Assembly (NCBI GenBank): GCA_947465495.1
Contig: CANIAS010000001.1
Location: forward strand, 1-64,000
Source: Candidatus Pollutiaquabacter sp.
GTDB taxonomy: Bacteria; Bacteroidota; Bacteroidia; AKYH767-A; 2013-40CM-41-45
Reading direction: 5' to 3'
DNA: 64,000 bases
Positions within the stretch are counted from its first letter, which is position 1; each line of letters starts with the position of its first letter. Below are positions 31,285 through 40,717 of this stretch, piece by piece. The position numbers and the translations under genes were made by a program. The notes under the pieces were generated by a model. It ran no database searches. It was given only the letters and a program-made list of their open reading frames with translations, and was not told where the DNA came from.

Positions 31285-32017
31285 ATCCGTCATCATCACC
31301 GGAGCTGCCGGCGGTATGGGAAAAGCAGAAGCGCTCTTGTTTGCCCGAGAAGGCGCATGTGTCATCGCTACTGACAAAGACGAGGAACGTTTATCAAAAT
31401 GGGTAACCGCCGCCAGAAACAAAGGACTTTTCATAGAAGCCATGAAACACGATGTGACTTCATCGTCCGATTGGGAGGCTGTCGCAAAAAGGTGTGAACA
31501 ATCCTTTCGCAAAATTGATGCGCTGGTGAACAATGCCGGTGTTTACCCTCCTGCCAAAACCTGTGAAACAACATCGCTGGAAGAATGGATATACGTGCTG
31601 AACATTAATTTAACTGGTGCCTTTATCGGTTGTAAGACCGTGTTGCCATACCTACGTAAAAATGGAGGCGGATCAATTGTCAATGTAGCATCGATTGCAG
31701 GATTGGTTGGCGGCAATGGTCCTGCCTACTCTGCCTCCAAAGGTGGATTACGGCTATTGACAAAAGATTTAGCCGTTGAGTTTGCCCCATTTCATATTCG
31801 TGTGAATACACTTGACCCCGGAGGTGTGTTAACGCCAATGACCGAAGGCCTTATGAAAGCACCTGGAATGGACGCAATAATACGAACCATGAGCCCACAA
31901 GGCAGAATGGCCAATCCCGATGAATTGGCCTATGGCGCTTTATTTATTGTCAGTGATGAATCATCGTTCATGACTGGCACTGACTTAGTCATGGACGGTG
32001 GTGCAATAGCGCGATAA
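31265..32017 (+). CDS. SDR family oxidoreductase
   Basis: 'VIITGAAGGMGKAEALLFAREGA', 'NNAGVYPP', 'YSASKGGLRLLTK'; TTG 31265 minimises overlap with ppsA (track start 31235 is also TTG). Confidence 0.88.
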   Translation: MSRLNNKSVIITGAAGGMGKAEALLFAREGACVIATDKDEERLSKWVTAARNKGLFIEAMKHDVTSSSDWEAVAKRCEQSFRKIDALVNNAGVYPPAKTCETTSLEEWIYVLNINLTGAFIGCKTVLPYLRKNGGGSIVNVASIAGLVGGNGPAYSASKGGLRLLTKDLAVEFAPFHIRVNTLDPGGVLTPMTEGLMKAPGMDAIIRTMSPQGRMANPDELAYGALFIVSDESSFMTGTDLVMDGGAIAR

Positions 32018-32109
32018 TCTCTGCCCATTTTTCAATCTTAGCGCTCTTTACATGTTCGCATTTTCTGCGGCTAGTTCCCCGCGCCAAGTTCTCAGGTAGA
32101 CCAAATCAT

Positions 32110-32117
32110 TATCTTTG
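32110..32117 (+). promoter_or_regulatory. -7 box TATCTTTG, 6 nt before the ATG
   Basis: Perfect TAnnTTTG ending at 32117; ATG at 32124. Confidence 0.5.
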
Positions 32118-32123
32118 CGGCGT

Positions 32124-32474
32124 ATGCAGAAGATCTTTCATTTATCATCATGCTCCACTTGTCAGAGGATCATCCGGGAGCTTCAGCCAACGAGTACGGT
32201 GATTCTTCAAGACATCAAGTCGGAAAGTATCACGCCAATACAACTGGATAAAATGAAGACGTTGGCAGGCAGTTACGAAGCGCTGTTCAGTCGTAAGGCC
32301 ATAAAATACCGCACGCTTGGATTACATGAAAAGCAGCTGCAGGAATCTGACTACCGACAATTGATCTTGGACGAATACACGTTTCTTAAGCGCCCAGTCG
32401 TACTTACTGAATCAGCTATTTTCATTGGCAATGCTGCGGCTACGGTCGCTGCCGCTAAAGCCGCATTGAAATAA
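32124..32474 (+). CDS. ArsC/Spx-family thioredoxin-fold protein
   Basis: 'QKIFHLSSCSTCQRIIREL', 'LFSRKAIKYR', 'KRPVVLTESAIFIGN'. Confidence 0.85.
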   Translation: MQKIFHLSSCSTCQRIIRELQPTSTVILQDIKSESITPIQLDKMKTLAGSYEALFSRKAIKYRTLGLHEKQLQESDYRQLILDEYTFLKRPVVLTESAIFIGNAAATVAAAKAALK

Positions 32475-33388
32475 TGTCGACCCGTACACGAGCGCACTTC
32501 GCCATCCTGACTGCCAATCTTATTTATGGCGCCAATTTCAGTATTGCTAAAGTGGCCATGCCTGCTTTTATTCAGCCACAAGGATTCATTTTGCTCCGAG
32601 TAGTATTTGCCTTCCTGCTTTTTTATTTGTTCAGCAGATTGAATGCAAAAGGCCAACAGGTGGAAGCGAAGGATCACGTATTGCTGTTCATGATGGGCCT
32701 GTTTGGGGTAGCAATCAATCAAATGTTATTTTTCGAAGGTCTTTCTAGGACTTCAAACATCAATGCTGCGTTAATAATGACCTCCAATCCGATCATGGTC
32801 ATGGCAGCCGCTAGCTTATTGTACAAGGAGCGATTGACATGGGCAAAGATTCTTGGTATCCTACTTGGCGTCGGAGGAGCCGCTAGTTTAATTCTGGCAC
32901 GAAAAGATGTTCATGGAACAGCGACGTGGCAAGGTGATCTGATGGTGTTCATTAATGCGGCTTCGTATGCTGTTTTCATCGTAGGCGTAAAACCATTGAT
33001 GAAAAAGTACTCGCCCTGGTTGGTCATTCGCTGGACTTTCTTCTACGGTTTACTGTTGGTCATTCCATTTGGCTACGGACAAGTGCGCCAGATTCAATGG
33101 GAAACCTTTACGCCAGCAGTTTGGATGGCGATGGTGTATGTAATTATCGCCACGACTTTCTTTGCATACTGGTTCAACACCTATGGATTACAGCATCTGA
33201 GTTCATCCGTAGTGAGTTTTTACATTTACCTGCAACCCGTTTTTGCAACCATCATCTCTCTATTGATTACACATGAATTGGTAACATTAACCCAAGTAAT
33301 TGCCTGCCTATTGATTTTCACCGGCGTTTACCTTGTAAACAGAAAATCAGTCCTTCCGAATGCGAATGTAAGTGCGCGCTCCAAATAG
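32474..33388 (+). CDS. EamA/DMT family transporter
   Basis: About 10 TM helices in two EamA repeats; 'LIYGANFSIAKVAMP', 'INAALIMTSNPIMVMAAASLLYKERL'; TAATG overlap with the previous gene. Confidence 0.9.
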   Translation: MSTRTRAHFAILTANLIYGANFSIAKVAMPAFIQPQGFILLRVVFAFLLFYLFSRLNAKGQQVEAKDHVLLFMMGLFGVAINQMLFFEGLSRTSNINAALIMTSNPIMVMAAASLLYKERLTWAKILGILLGVGGAASLILARKDVHGTATWQGDLMVFINAASYAVFIVGVKPLMKKYSPWLVIRWTFFYGLLLVIPFGYGQVRQIQWETFTPAVWMAMVYVIIATTFFAYWFNTYGLQHLSSSVVSFYIYLQPVFATIISLLITHELVTLTQVIACLLIFTGVYLVNRKSVLPNANVSARSK

Positions 33389-33440
33389 CGATATATCCAA
33401 CAAATGGACTAATTTTGGGGCTTACATCAATAAACATCGT

Positions 33441-34316
33441 ATGATCCGTTCCATGACCGGCTTTGGCAGTGGTTCCGTGCAAGTGGGAAATAAAACCATT
33501 ATCGCGGAAATAAAATCTGTCAACAGTAAGTTCTTCGACCTTTCATTGAGATTGCCTTCGATGTTCCGGGAGAAGGAGCTGGAACTTCGAACCGAACTCA
33601 ACCGCTCCATCGAGCGGGGAAAAGTAGAGTGCACAGTATCGGTCGAATCGCCGGAAGCCCAACGTAAATCCTCTTTTAACATAGACTTACTGAAGGAATA
33701 TCATCGCGAATTACGTGACGTCCAAAAAGAGCTTGGAATTGAGGAAGCTCCTGATATGTTCAGGACCTTAATTAACATGCCGGATGTCCTTGTAACCGAA
33801 CGAAACGGAATGACCCCTGACGAATGGCAAGCGCTTCAAGAAGCCATCCGTATGGCCGTAAAAACATTTGATGAATTTCGTCAGAAAGAAGGCAACACCC
33901 TAAGCAAAGATCTTGAAATGCGTATTGTGGCTATTGTTAACGGCATGAAACGTTTGGCGCCTTTTGAAAGCGTACGCATCGAACAAGTTCGTAAAAAGTT
34001 GCAAGCCAGTTTGGATGAATTCATCAACGTGAACAACATTGACCGCAATCGTTTTGAGCAAGAATTGATTTATTATTTAGAAAAGCTGGATGTGACCGAA
34101 GAAAAAGTACGTCTGACCAGTCATTGCGATTTCTTTTTGAAGACATTAAAAGAAGAGGCGTCATCGGGAAAGAAACTTTCATTCATCGCCCAGGAAATTG
34201 GTCGTGAAATCAATACAATGGGGTCGAAGTCGAACGATGCCGACATGCAACGCATTGTTGTTGAAATGAAGGATGAATTAGAGAAAATTAAAGAACAAGT
34301 ATTGAACATCATTTAA
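33441..34316 (+). CDS. YicC family endoribonuclease-like protein
   Basis: MIRSMTGFGSG...; 'SVNSKFFDLSLRLP', 'MGSKSNDADMQRIVVEMKDELEKIKEQVLNI'. Confidence 0.93.
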   Translation: MIRSMTGFGSGSVQVGNKTIIAEIKSVNSKFFDLSLRLPSMFREKELELRTELNRSIERGKVECTVSVESPEAQRKSSFNIDLLKEYHRELRDVQKELGIEEAPDMFRTLINMPDVLVTERNGMTPDEWQALQEAIRMAVKTFDEFRQKEGNTLSKDLEMRIVAIVNGMKRLAPFESVRIEQVRKKLQASLDEFINVNNIDRNRFEQELIYYLEKLDVTEEKVRLTSHCDFFLKTLKEEASSGKKLSFIAQEIGREINTMGSKSNDADMQRIVVEMKDELEKIKEQVLNII

Positions 34317-34317
34317 C

Positions 34318-34884
34318 ATGCAAGGCAAGCTGCTCCTTTTCTGCGGACCCTCCGGCAGTGGCAAAACCACCATCGTGCACCACTTGCTGAAGAACAACCC
34401 TCGACTTGCCTTTTCGGTATCAGCAACAACGCGTCCAATTCGCGCCAACGAAAAGGATGGGGAAGATTATCATTTCCTGACTGTAGAGGATTTCAAGAAA
34501 AAGATTCAAGCGGAGGAATTTGTAGAGTGGGAAGAAGTCTATGCCGATCGTTTTTACGGAACGTTGAAAGCAGAAATTGAAAAGATCTGGTCGGCCAACA
34601 AAGTAGCCGTCTTCGATGTGGACGTAGAGGGTGGATTAAAAATAAAAAAAATCTTTGGCGATTTGCTGCTGGCTATATTTGTCATGCCCCCCTCTGTCGA
34701 TGAGCTACGCAGGCGACTACACGCACGGAATTCTGAAACTGCGGATTCCTACCAAACGCGAATCAGTAAGGCCGAGCATGAATTGACCTATGCGTTCAAA
34801 TTCGACCGGACCATCGTTAACGATTCGCTGGAACACGCGCTGGAAGAAACCGCCACTACGGTGGATGAATTCCTTAAAGGATGA
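34318..34884 (+). CDS. gmk: Guanylate kinase
   Basis: 'LLFCGPSGSGKTTIVHHLL', 'SVSATTRPIRANEKDGEDYHFLT'. Confidence 0.95.
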   Translation: MQGKLLLFCGPSGSGKTTIVHHLLKNNPRLAFSVSATTRPIRANEKDGEDYHFLTVEDFKKKIQAEEFVEWEEVYADRFYGTLKAEIEKIWSANKVAVFDVDVEGGLKIKKIFGDLLLAIFVMPPSVDELRRRLHARNSETADSYQTRISKAEHELTYAFKFDRTIVNDSLEHALEETATTVDEFLKG

Positions 34885-34890
34885 CCTGAC

Positions 34891-35466
34891 ATGAAAATCG
34901 GTTTATTTTTTGGCTCATTCAATCCGGTACACAATGGCCACATGGTTATTGCGTCCTACATGGCCGAATACACCGACCTGGAACAGGTATGGTTCGTGGT
35001 TTCGCCTCACAACCCGTTGAAGGAGAAAGACTCGTTGTTGGCCGATCATCATCGACTTCAATTGGTCAAAATTGCTATTGGCGATTATCGAAAACTAAAA
35101 GCTTCCGACATTGAGTTCTCATTGCCGAAGCCAAGTTACACCATTCATACGCTTACCTACTTGTTTGAAAAGCATCCTTCACATCAATTTGTATTGATCA
35201 TGGGAGCTGATAACTTGGAGACCTTTCATAAATGGAAAAATTGGGAACAGATTCTTGAATCCGTAGAACTTTACGTCTATCCAAGGAAAGACAATCAGGG
35301 CGGCAATTTATTACACCACCCAAGGGTGAAAGTGGTTGCCGCTCCGCAGATGGAAATATCCGCCACGTTCATACGAAAGGCCATCAAGACGAGTAAAGAT
35401 GTGCGGTATATGCTTCCTCAATACGTGTGGGAGTACATCCAGGAAATGCATTTCTACGAACGCTGA
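34891..35466 (+). CDS. nadD: Nicotinate-nucleotide adenylyltransferase
   Basis: 'IGLFFGSFNPVHNGHMVIASYM', 'FVVSPHNPLKEKDSL', 'ISATFIRKAIK'. Confidence 0.94.
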   Translation: MKIGLFFGSFNPVHNGHMVIASYMAEYTDLEQVWFVVSPHNPLKEKDSLLADHHRLQLVKIAIGDYRKLKASDIEFSLPKPSYTIHTLTYLFEKHPSHQFVLIMGADNLETFHKWKNWEQILESVELYVYPRKDNQGGNLLHHPRVKVVAAPQMEISATFIRKAIKTSKDVRYMLPQYVWEYIQEMHFYER

Positions 35467-35549
35467 TTACGCTTTAGGAATTTTTCGGCGAGCTTACCGC
35501 CTCCACGGCCGAAAGAGATACCAACACCCAACGATTACGCCTCATTTTG

Positions 35550-35557
35550 TATTTTTG
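35550..35557 (+). promoter_or_regulatory. -7 box TATTTTTG, 4 nt before the ATG
   Basis: Perfect TAnnTTTG ending at 35557; ATG 35562. Confidence 0.45.
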
Positions 35558-35561
35558 CCCC

Positions 35562-36437
35562 ATGCAGGTACTCAGCGCTATCCTTTATCACCTAATCATT
35601 CTTCCTATTTCGTTGCTGCCTTTTCCGTTGCTATATCTTTTTTCTGACTTCCTTTTTGTGGTTTTTTATTTTGTATTTCCCTACCGTAAAAAACTAGTGC
35701 TGGAAAATTTGCGTCGCTCATTTCCAGAAAAAAAGGAAAAGGAATTACAGAGCATTCGCAAAGAATTCTATCGCCATTTCTGTGACCTTGTAGTGGAAAG
35801 TTTAAAAACCTTCACTGCCTCACCAACAGCCATTCAGAAAAGAGTCGAACTGGTCAACCTGGAACTACTAGAGCGTTTTCACCGGGAAGGCCGCAGTGTA
35901 ATTCTGGTCACCGGACATTATGCGAATTGGGAATGGCCGGCCATCACCTTGCCGTTCCATAGTTCACATATTGCGACTGGCATTTACAAAAAACTATCGA
36001 ACAAGTTTTTTGATACTGCCCTGCAACGTTCGCGTTCAAGATTTGGATTAAAACTGATGTCGACAAAAGAAGTGCAGCAGTTCTTCGTGCAACACGAGCG
36101 CGAATTATGCACGTATGGATTCATCAACGACCAAAGTCCTGGCGATCCACGACGTGGACATTGGATGACCTTTCTGAACCAGGATACCTGCATGTTATTG
36201 GGTGTTGAATCGTACGCGGTGAAGTATAATCTACCGATTGCGTATGCCATTATTACGAAAATAAGTCGGGGGCATTACCGGTATGAATACAAATTGATAA
36301 CGGAGCATCCGACGACGATGGAAAAATTTGCTATCACCGAAGCGTGCGCGCGGATGAACGAATCAATTATCCAACAGGCGCCGGCTTATTGGCTTTGGAC
36401 GCATCGTCGCTGGAAGCACAAGCGCCGTCGCGACTAA
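35562..36437 (+). CDS. LpxL/HtrB-type lysophospholipid acyltransferase family protein
   Basis: 'RKKLVLENLRRSFPEKKEKE', 'ILVTGHYANWEWPAITLP', 'GFINDQSPGDPRRGHWMTFLNQDT', 'QAPAYWLWTHRRWK'. Confidence 0.9.
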   Translation: MQVLSAILYHLIILPISLLPFPLLYLFSDFLFVVFYFVFPYRKKLVLENLRRSFPEKKEKELQSIRKEFYRHFCDLVVESLKTFTASPTAIQKRVELVNLELLERFHREGRSVILVTGHYANWEWPAITLPFHSSHIATGIYKKLSNKFFDTALQRSRSRFGLKLMSTKEVQQFFVQHERELCTYGFINDQSPGDPRRGHWMTFLNQDTCMLLGVESYAVKYNLPIAYAIITKISRGHYRYEYKLITEHPTTMEKFAITEACARMNESIIQQAPAYWLWTHRRWKHKRRRD

Positions 36438-36480
36438 CTCGCTTCACCAAACACTACTTGGACTCTCCGTTTGTAGAGCG

Positions 36481-36509
36481 TTGGCTTTGCTTTCAAACTG
36501 CTATCTTCG
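36481..36509 (+). promoter_or_regulatory. Promoter TTG-N18-TATCTTCG, 4 nt before the ATG
   Basis: TTG 36481-36483, N18, TATCTTCG 36502-36509 (one mismatch to TAnnTTTG); ATG 36514. Confidence 0.45.
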
Positions 36510-36513
36510 CAGT

Positions 36514-37668
36514 ATGTCTTCAGAGCACCTACACTTTGGCACACGTGCCATACATGCCGGTCAGGAACCGGATCCATCTACCGGAGCCATCATGACTCCG
36601 ATTTATCAGACTTCTACCTACGTTCAGGAGCGCCCGGGTAAACACAAGGGGTATGCTTATGCACGTGGTAAAAACCCGACACGTGTCGCCTTGGAGAAGT
36701 GCATCGCTTCCTTGGAAAACGCAAAACATGGACTTTGTTTTTCATCCGGACAAGGCGCCGAAGATGCCATCATTAAATTATTGCGTCCCGGTGACGAAGT
36801 AATTGCAACCGACGACCTCTATGGCGGTTCTTACCGTATGTTCACCAAGATCTTCGAGCATTTTGGAATCATTTTCCACTTCGTTGATATGGGTGATGCT
36901 CAGCATATACGTCAACACATCACGCCAAAAACAAAAATGATCTGGGTGGAAACGCCAACCAACCCAATCATGAAAATCATCGACATCGAAGCAACTGCCG
37001 CCATTGCCAAGGAACATCAACTCATCTTGGTAGTCGATAACACCTTTGCTTCGCCGTACCTTCAAAATCCACTCGATTTAGGAGCCTCTATTGTCATGCA
37101 TTCAGCCACCAAGTACCTCGGTGGTCACTCCGACGTGGTCATGGGTGCCGCCTGCACCAACGATGATAAACTGTATGAAGAACTCGCCTTCATCGCCAAC
37201 TCGTGTGGAGCTACGCCGGGGCCTATGGACAGCTTCCTTGTGCTAAGAGGTTTGAAAACCCTGCATGTGCGCATGGATCGCCACTGCCAGAATGGAAAAT
37301 TAATCGCCGAATTCCTTCGACAGCACCCAAAAGTAGACAAGGTCTATTGGCCGGGATTTCCGGAGCATCCAAATCACGCTATTGCTAAAAAACAAATGCG
37401 CGGTTTTGGCGGAATGATTTCCTTCACATTAAAAGGCAACTCCATGGAAGAAGCGTTTGACCTGGCCTCTCGAACAAAAGTATTCTCCCTGGCCGAGTCT
37501 CTTGGCGGTGTGGAATCCTTGATAGGGCATCCTGCTACCATGACCCATGCTTCCATTCCCAAAGAGGTTCGGGAAAAGGCAGGGGTCGTTGATTCATTAC
37601 TTCGCCTCAGTGTAGGAATTGAGGACGCGGAGGATTTGATAGCCGACCTTAAGCAGGCCTTGATTTGA
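36514..37668 (+). CDS. Cystathionine gamma-synthase/lyase family PLP enzyme
   Basis: 'FGTRAIHAGQEPDPSTGAIMTPIYQTSTY', 'NTFASPYLQNPLDLGASIVMHSATKYLGGHSDVVMG' (PLP lysine). Confidence 0.93.
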   Translation: MSSEHLHFGTRAIHAGQEPDPSTGAIMTPIYQTSTYVQERPGKHKGYAYARGKNPTRVALEKCIASLENAKHGLCFSSGQGAEDAIIKLLRPGDEVIATDDLYGGSYRMFTKIFEHFGIIFHFVDMGDAQHIRQHITPKTKMIWVETPTNPIMKIIDIEATAAIAKEHQLILVVDNTFASPYLQNPLDLGASIVMHSATKYLGGHSDVVMGAACTNDDKLYEELAFIANSCGATPGPMDSFLVLRGLKTLHVRMDRHCQNGKLIAEFLRQHPKVDKVYWPGFPEHPNHAIAKKQMRGFGGMISFTLKGNSMEEAFDLASRTKVFSLAESLGGVESLIGHPATMTHASIPKEVREKAGVVDSLLRLSVGIEDAEDLIADLKQALI

Positions 37669-37691
37669 AATCGCACTATTTTTATTCCCTA

Positions 37692-37721
37692 AAAAAGCCC
37701 GTAATTCGTTATGGGCTTTTT
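37692..37721 (+). terminator. Intrinsic terminator with UUCG tetraloop
   Basis: AAAAAGCCCGTAA-TTCG-TTATGGGCTTTTT: 13-bp stem (one G.T pair), UUCG loop, T5 within the 3' arm. Confidence 0.9.
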
Positions 37722-37877
37722 AATTAACTGATATTCATTATTTTAATTTTAGACAAAACACCTGTCACAGCAATGTAAGAGAATCCTGAACTATAGGGTA
37801 ATTTGAGCGTTATTCAGTAATTTGGCACTCTTGTCTATTAACCACCCAACCCAACGAATCTCGACTACCTTATTCCA

Positions 37878-39950
37878 ATGAAAAAACAACTACTGTTACT
37901 TGCGGCTTTTGCCTGCTCTTTAATGAGTATGACGGCGCAACCTGTCGAACGCCCACGATGTTTTACCGACGAGCACTACCGGGAAGCCATTGCCACGAAT
38001 CCCGAAATCTTGCGCACGCAGGCAGAACTGGAAAGTTTCACACGTCAATTTGTAAGTCAGGCGAAAGTGAAACGTTCTCAAGGTGGAACAGCTCCTACCT
38101 ATATTATTCCAGTAGTTTTTCACGTCCTGCATGAATATGGCAACGAGAACATTTCCGATGCTCAAATCCAGGATTGCATCGACCACATGAACCAGGATTT
38201 TCGCAAGTTGAATGCGGATACGATTAACATTGTTCCCTCTTTCATATCATTGGCGGCAGATTGTCAAATCGAGTTCCGACTGGCTACCATTGATCCTAAT
38301 GGAAATTGCACCAACGGTATCGAGCGTATTTACACCAACAAAACCAACCTCGCTAACGACCAATCAAAGCTAAATCCTTGGCCCAACAACAAGTACCTGA
38401 ACATCTGGACAGCTAAGACTTTAGAAAATACAGGGGCTGCGGCTTACTCACAATATCCTGGCTCTACCACCCCTACCACTGACGGTATCATGTCTTTGTA
38501 TACTTATGTAGGAACCATTGGGGCAGGCGGTCCGTCTGGAGCACATACGATTTCACACGAAGCAGGGCATTACCTGAACCTGCAGCATCCTTGGGGTTCC
38601 ACCAACAGTCCGGGTGTTTCTTGTGGTGACGATAACGTACAAGACACTCCTGAAACACAAGGTTGGACTAGCTGTAACCTGGCGGGTTCTGTTTGCAATC
38701 CTCCGATCATCGAGAATGTGCAAAATTTCATGGAGTATTCCTACTGCGACAACATGTTCACCTACGATCAGCGCGACCGTATGCATGCCGCTTTGAATTC
38801 TCCCGTTTCAGGTCGCAACAATCTCTGGACAAATACCAACTTAATCGCTACTGGCACCTTGAATCCTTCTACCACGGTTTGTACGCCGGTCGCTGAATTC
38901 TGGGCAACTCCGCAATCCATTTGCGAGGGCCGTAGCGTTACTTTCAAAGATTTTTCCTGGAATGGCAAACCGACTTCCTGGAATTGGCTGTTCCCAGGCG
39001 GAACTCCTGCTACTTCGACGGATTCCAATCCAACCATCGTTTACAATACCGCTGGTATTTATGACGTAACCTTGTTTGCTACGAATTCAACAGGAACTGA
39101 TTCAATGATGCGCACTTCCTTTATTCGTGTTAACAATACTGCCGGGAACACAACCCCCTTCTTGAATTCACTTGATCTCTCCACCGACTTTCCTGGTACC
39201 AATGGCTGGGTGAACAATCCGGATGCAGGCACTACCACCTGGACCAGGATCACCACGACAGGTGCAAACGGCACAAGTTCTTGCCTTAGAATGAATAATT
39301 ACACCAATACATCCGGACAAACTGACGAATGGATCACTCCTCCTTACGATGTTTCCAACCTAACGGGTGCAGCCTTCCGTTTCTACATGGCTAACGCTCA
39401 GCGGAACAGCACCTCCGAAGATCTCCTCCGCGTCTATTTAAGTACCAACTGCGGCGAAACATGGACGGTGAAATACAACAAACAAGGTGCAACATTGGCT
39501 ACGGCTGGTGTAATTGCGACGAGTTTCACTCCGACTGCTACCCAATGGCGCCAGGAGTCTTTCAACCTGACGGGTTTTGCTCCTCGCACCAACGTCCGCT
39601 TCAAGTTCCAAAATGTGAGCGACCGCGGTAACAATACCTACGTCGATGAAATTGAAATCATTGGCACACCAAACAACGCCGACGAAATCGACCAAGTAAC
39701 CACCGGCTTCGGACTATATCCGAACCCTACCTCCGGAGCGACCAACATTTCATTCAAGCTTAACAGCACTCAGCGTGTACGTATCGAAGTACGTGATATG
39801 GCGGGACGTACGGTACAGCAGGTCATGGATCAAACCTTGCAAGCCGATCTTCACGAAGTTCCTGTGACCATCCAAACTCCAGGCATCTACATGATTGACC
39901 TGGTGACCAATGGCAAACACCACGTCCGCCGATTGGTAGTCGCTGAATAA
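37878..39950 (+). CDS. M43 metalloprotease with PKD-like domain and T9SS C-terminal sorting domain
   Basis: 'SHEAGHYLNLQHPW', 'FMEYSYCDNMFTYDQRDRM', PKD-like 'PTSWNWLFPGGTPATSTDSNPTIVYNTAGIYDVTL', C-term 'LYPNPTSGATNISF'. Confidence 0.92.
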   Translation: MKKQLLLLAAFACSLMSMTAQPVERPRCFTDEHYREAIATNPEILRTQAELESFTRQFVSQAKVKRSQGGTAPTYIIPVVFHVLHEYGNENISDAQIQDCIDHMNQDFRKLNADTINIVPSFISLAADCQIEFRLATIDPNGNCTNGIERIYTNKTNLANDQSKLNPWPNNKYLNIWTAKTLENTGAAAYSQYPGSTTPTTDGIMSLYTYVGTIGAGGPSGAHTISHEAGHYLNLQHPWGSTNSPGVSCGDDNVQDTPETQGWTSCNLAGSVCNPPIIENVQNFMEYSYCDNMFTYDQRDRMHAALNSPVSGRNNLWTNTNLIATGTLNPSTTVCTPVAEFWATPQSICEGRSVTFKDFSWNGKPTSWNWLFPGGTPATSTDSNPTIVYNTAGIYDVTLFATNSTGTDSMMRTSFIRVNNTAGNTTPFLNSLDLSTDFPGTNGWVNNPDAGTTTWTRITTTGANGTSSCLRMNNYTNTSGQTDEWITPPYDVSNLTGAAFRFYMANAQRNSTSEDLLRVYLSTNCGETWTVKYNKQGATLATAGVIATSFTPTATQWRQESFNLTGFAPRTNVRFKFQNVSDRGNNTYVDEIEIIGTPNNADEIDQVTTGFGLYPNPTSGATNISFKLNSTQRVRIEVRDMAGRTVQQVMDQTLQADLHEVPVTIQTPGIYMIDLVTNGKHHVRRLVVAE

Positions 39951-39970
39951 TTGTTCATTTAACTATTCAT

Positions 39971-40006
39971 AAAACGTCCCGGCAATACACCGGGACGTTT
40001 TCTTTT
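39971..40006 (+). terminator. Intrinsic terminator after the M43 protease gene
   Basis: Perfect 12-bp stem AAAACGTCCCGG-CAATACA-CCGGGACGTTTT followed by CTTTT; abuts ATG 40007. Confidence 0.88.
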
Positions 40007-40717
40007 ATGAATACTTTTTTGAAGATTTGTCGTAGAAATACCGTGGTCAACTTCCGCTTCTTTACCTTCTTCCTTTCCTTGTCGCTGTTTGCCATGATTT
40101 CACATGCGCAGGACACCGAAGTGCGTCGTAAAAAGAACGCCATCAATACCAATCTGACCCTCAGCGCCACAAACGAGTTCAACATCGGCATAGAACGATA
40201 TTTCTCCCCTCGAAAGAGTATTGAAATCAACGGTGGATTCGTTCGGGCCAATCCATTTCTTTCTGACTTGACTAAATCCTGGAGCAATACACAGTACTTC
40301 TATGAAAGCGGCTATACCTTTCGGCTTGGACTGAAATTTTATAAAAAGCGCCCCGAAGAATCAAAGTGGCAAGATTATATTTCACCGGTCCTATTATACA
40401 AATACCTGTTTTTCGACCCGCAGTGGTTCGAAAATCCGATTGAAAATAGCGACTATTCGGAGTGCATCTACCAAAAACGTCAGCGCTCAAAATACGGCTT
40501 CGAATTCCTGTGGGGGAAAGTATATTCCCTCAACAACTCTTTCGACTTTGAACTTTATTACGGTGTTGGCATACGTGCAGCGATGGTCGAGCGGACCGAC
40601 ATCTCCAAGCAAGACACGTGCGGTGTTTCACCGATCCGTCAGCTCGATTTTGTAGATAACAGCTTCTACGTGCGGCCTTCCATCCATGGCGGCGCAAAAT
40701 TCCGATTCAACTTCTGA
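40007..40717 (+). CDS. Putative secreted/outer-membrane protein of unknown function
   Basis: Signal peptide (FFTFFLSLSLFAMISHAQ); alternating aromatic strands 'YTFRLGLKFYKK', 'FDFELYYGVGIRAAM' and C-terminal 'GGAKFRFNF' suggest a beta-barrel. Confidence 0.65.
   Translation: MNTFLKICRRNTVVNFRFFTFFLSLSLFAMISHAQDTEVRRKKNAINTNLTLSATNEFNIGIERYFSPRKSIEINGGFVRANPFLSDLTKSWSNTQYFYESGYTFRLGLKFYKKRPEESKWQDYISPVLLYKYLFFDPQWFENPIENSDYSECIYQKRQRSKYGFEFLWGKVYSLNNSFDFELYYGVGIRAAMVERTDISKQDTCGVSPIRQLDFVDNSFYVRPSIHGGAKFRFNF

Noticed and set aside
28903-32017. Apparent ppsA/SDR fusion or long overlap (31235-31284)
   Set aside because: Explained by a spurious upstream TTG; a later TTG at 31265 leaves only a short overlap.
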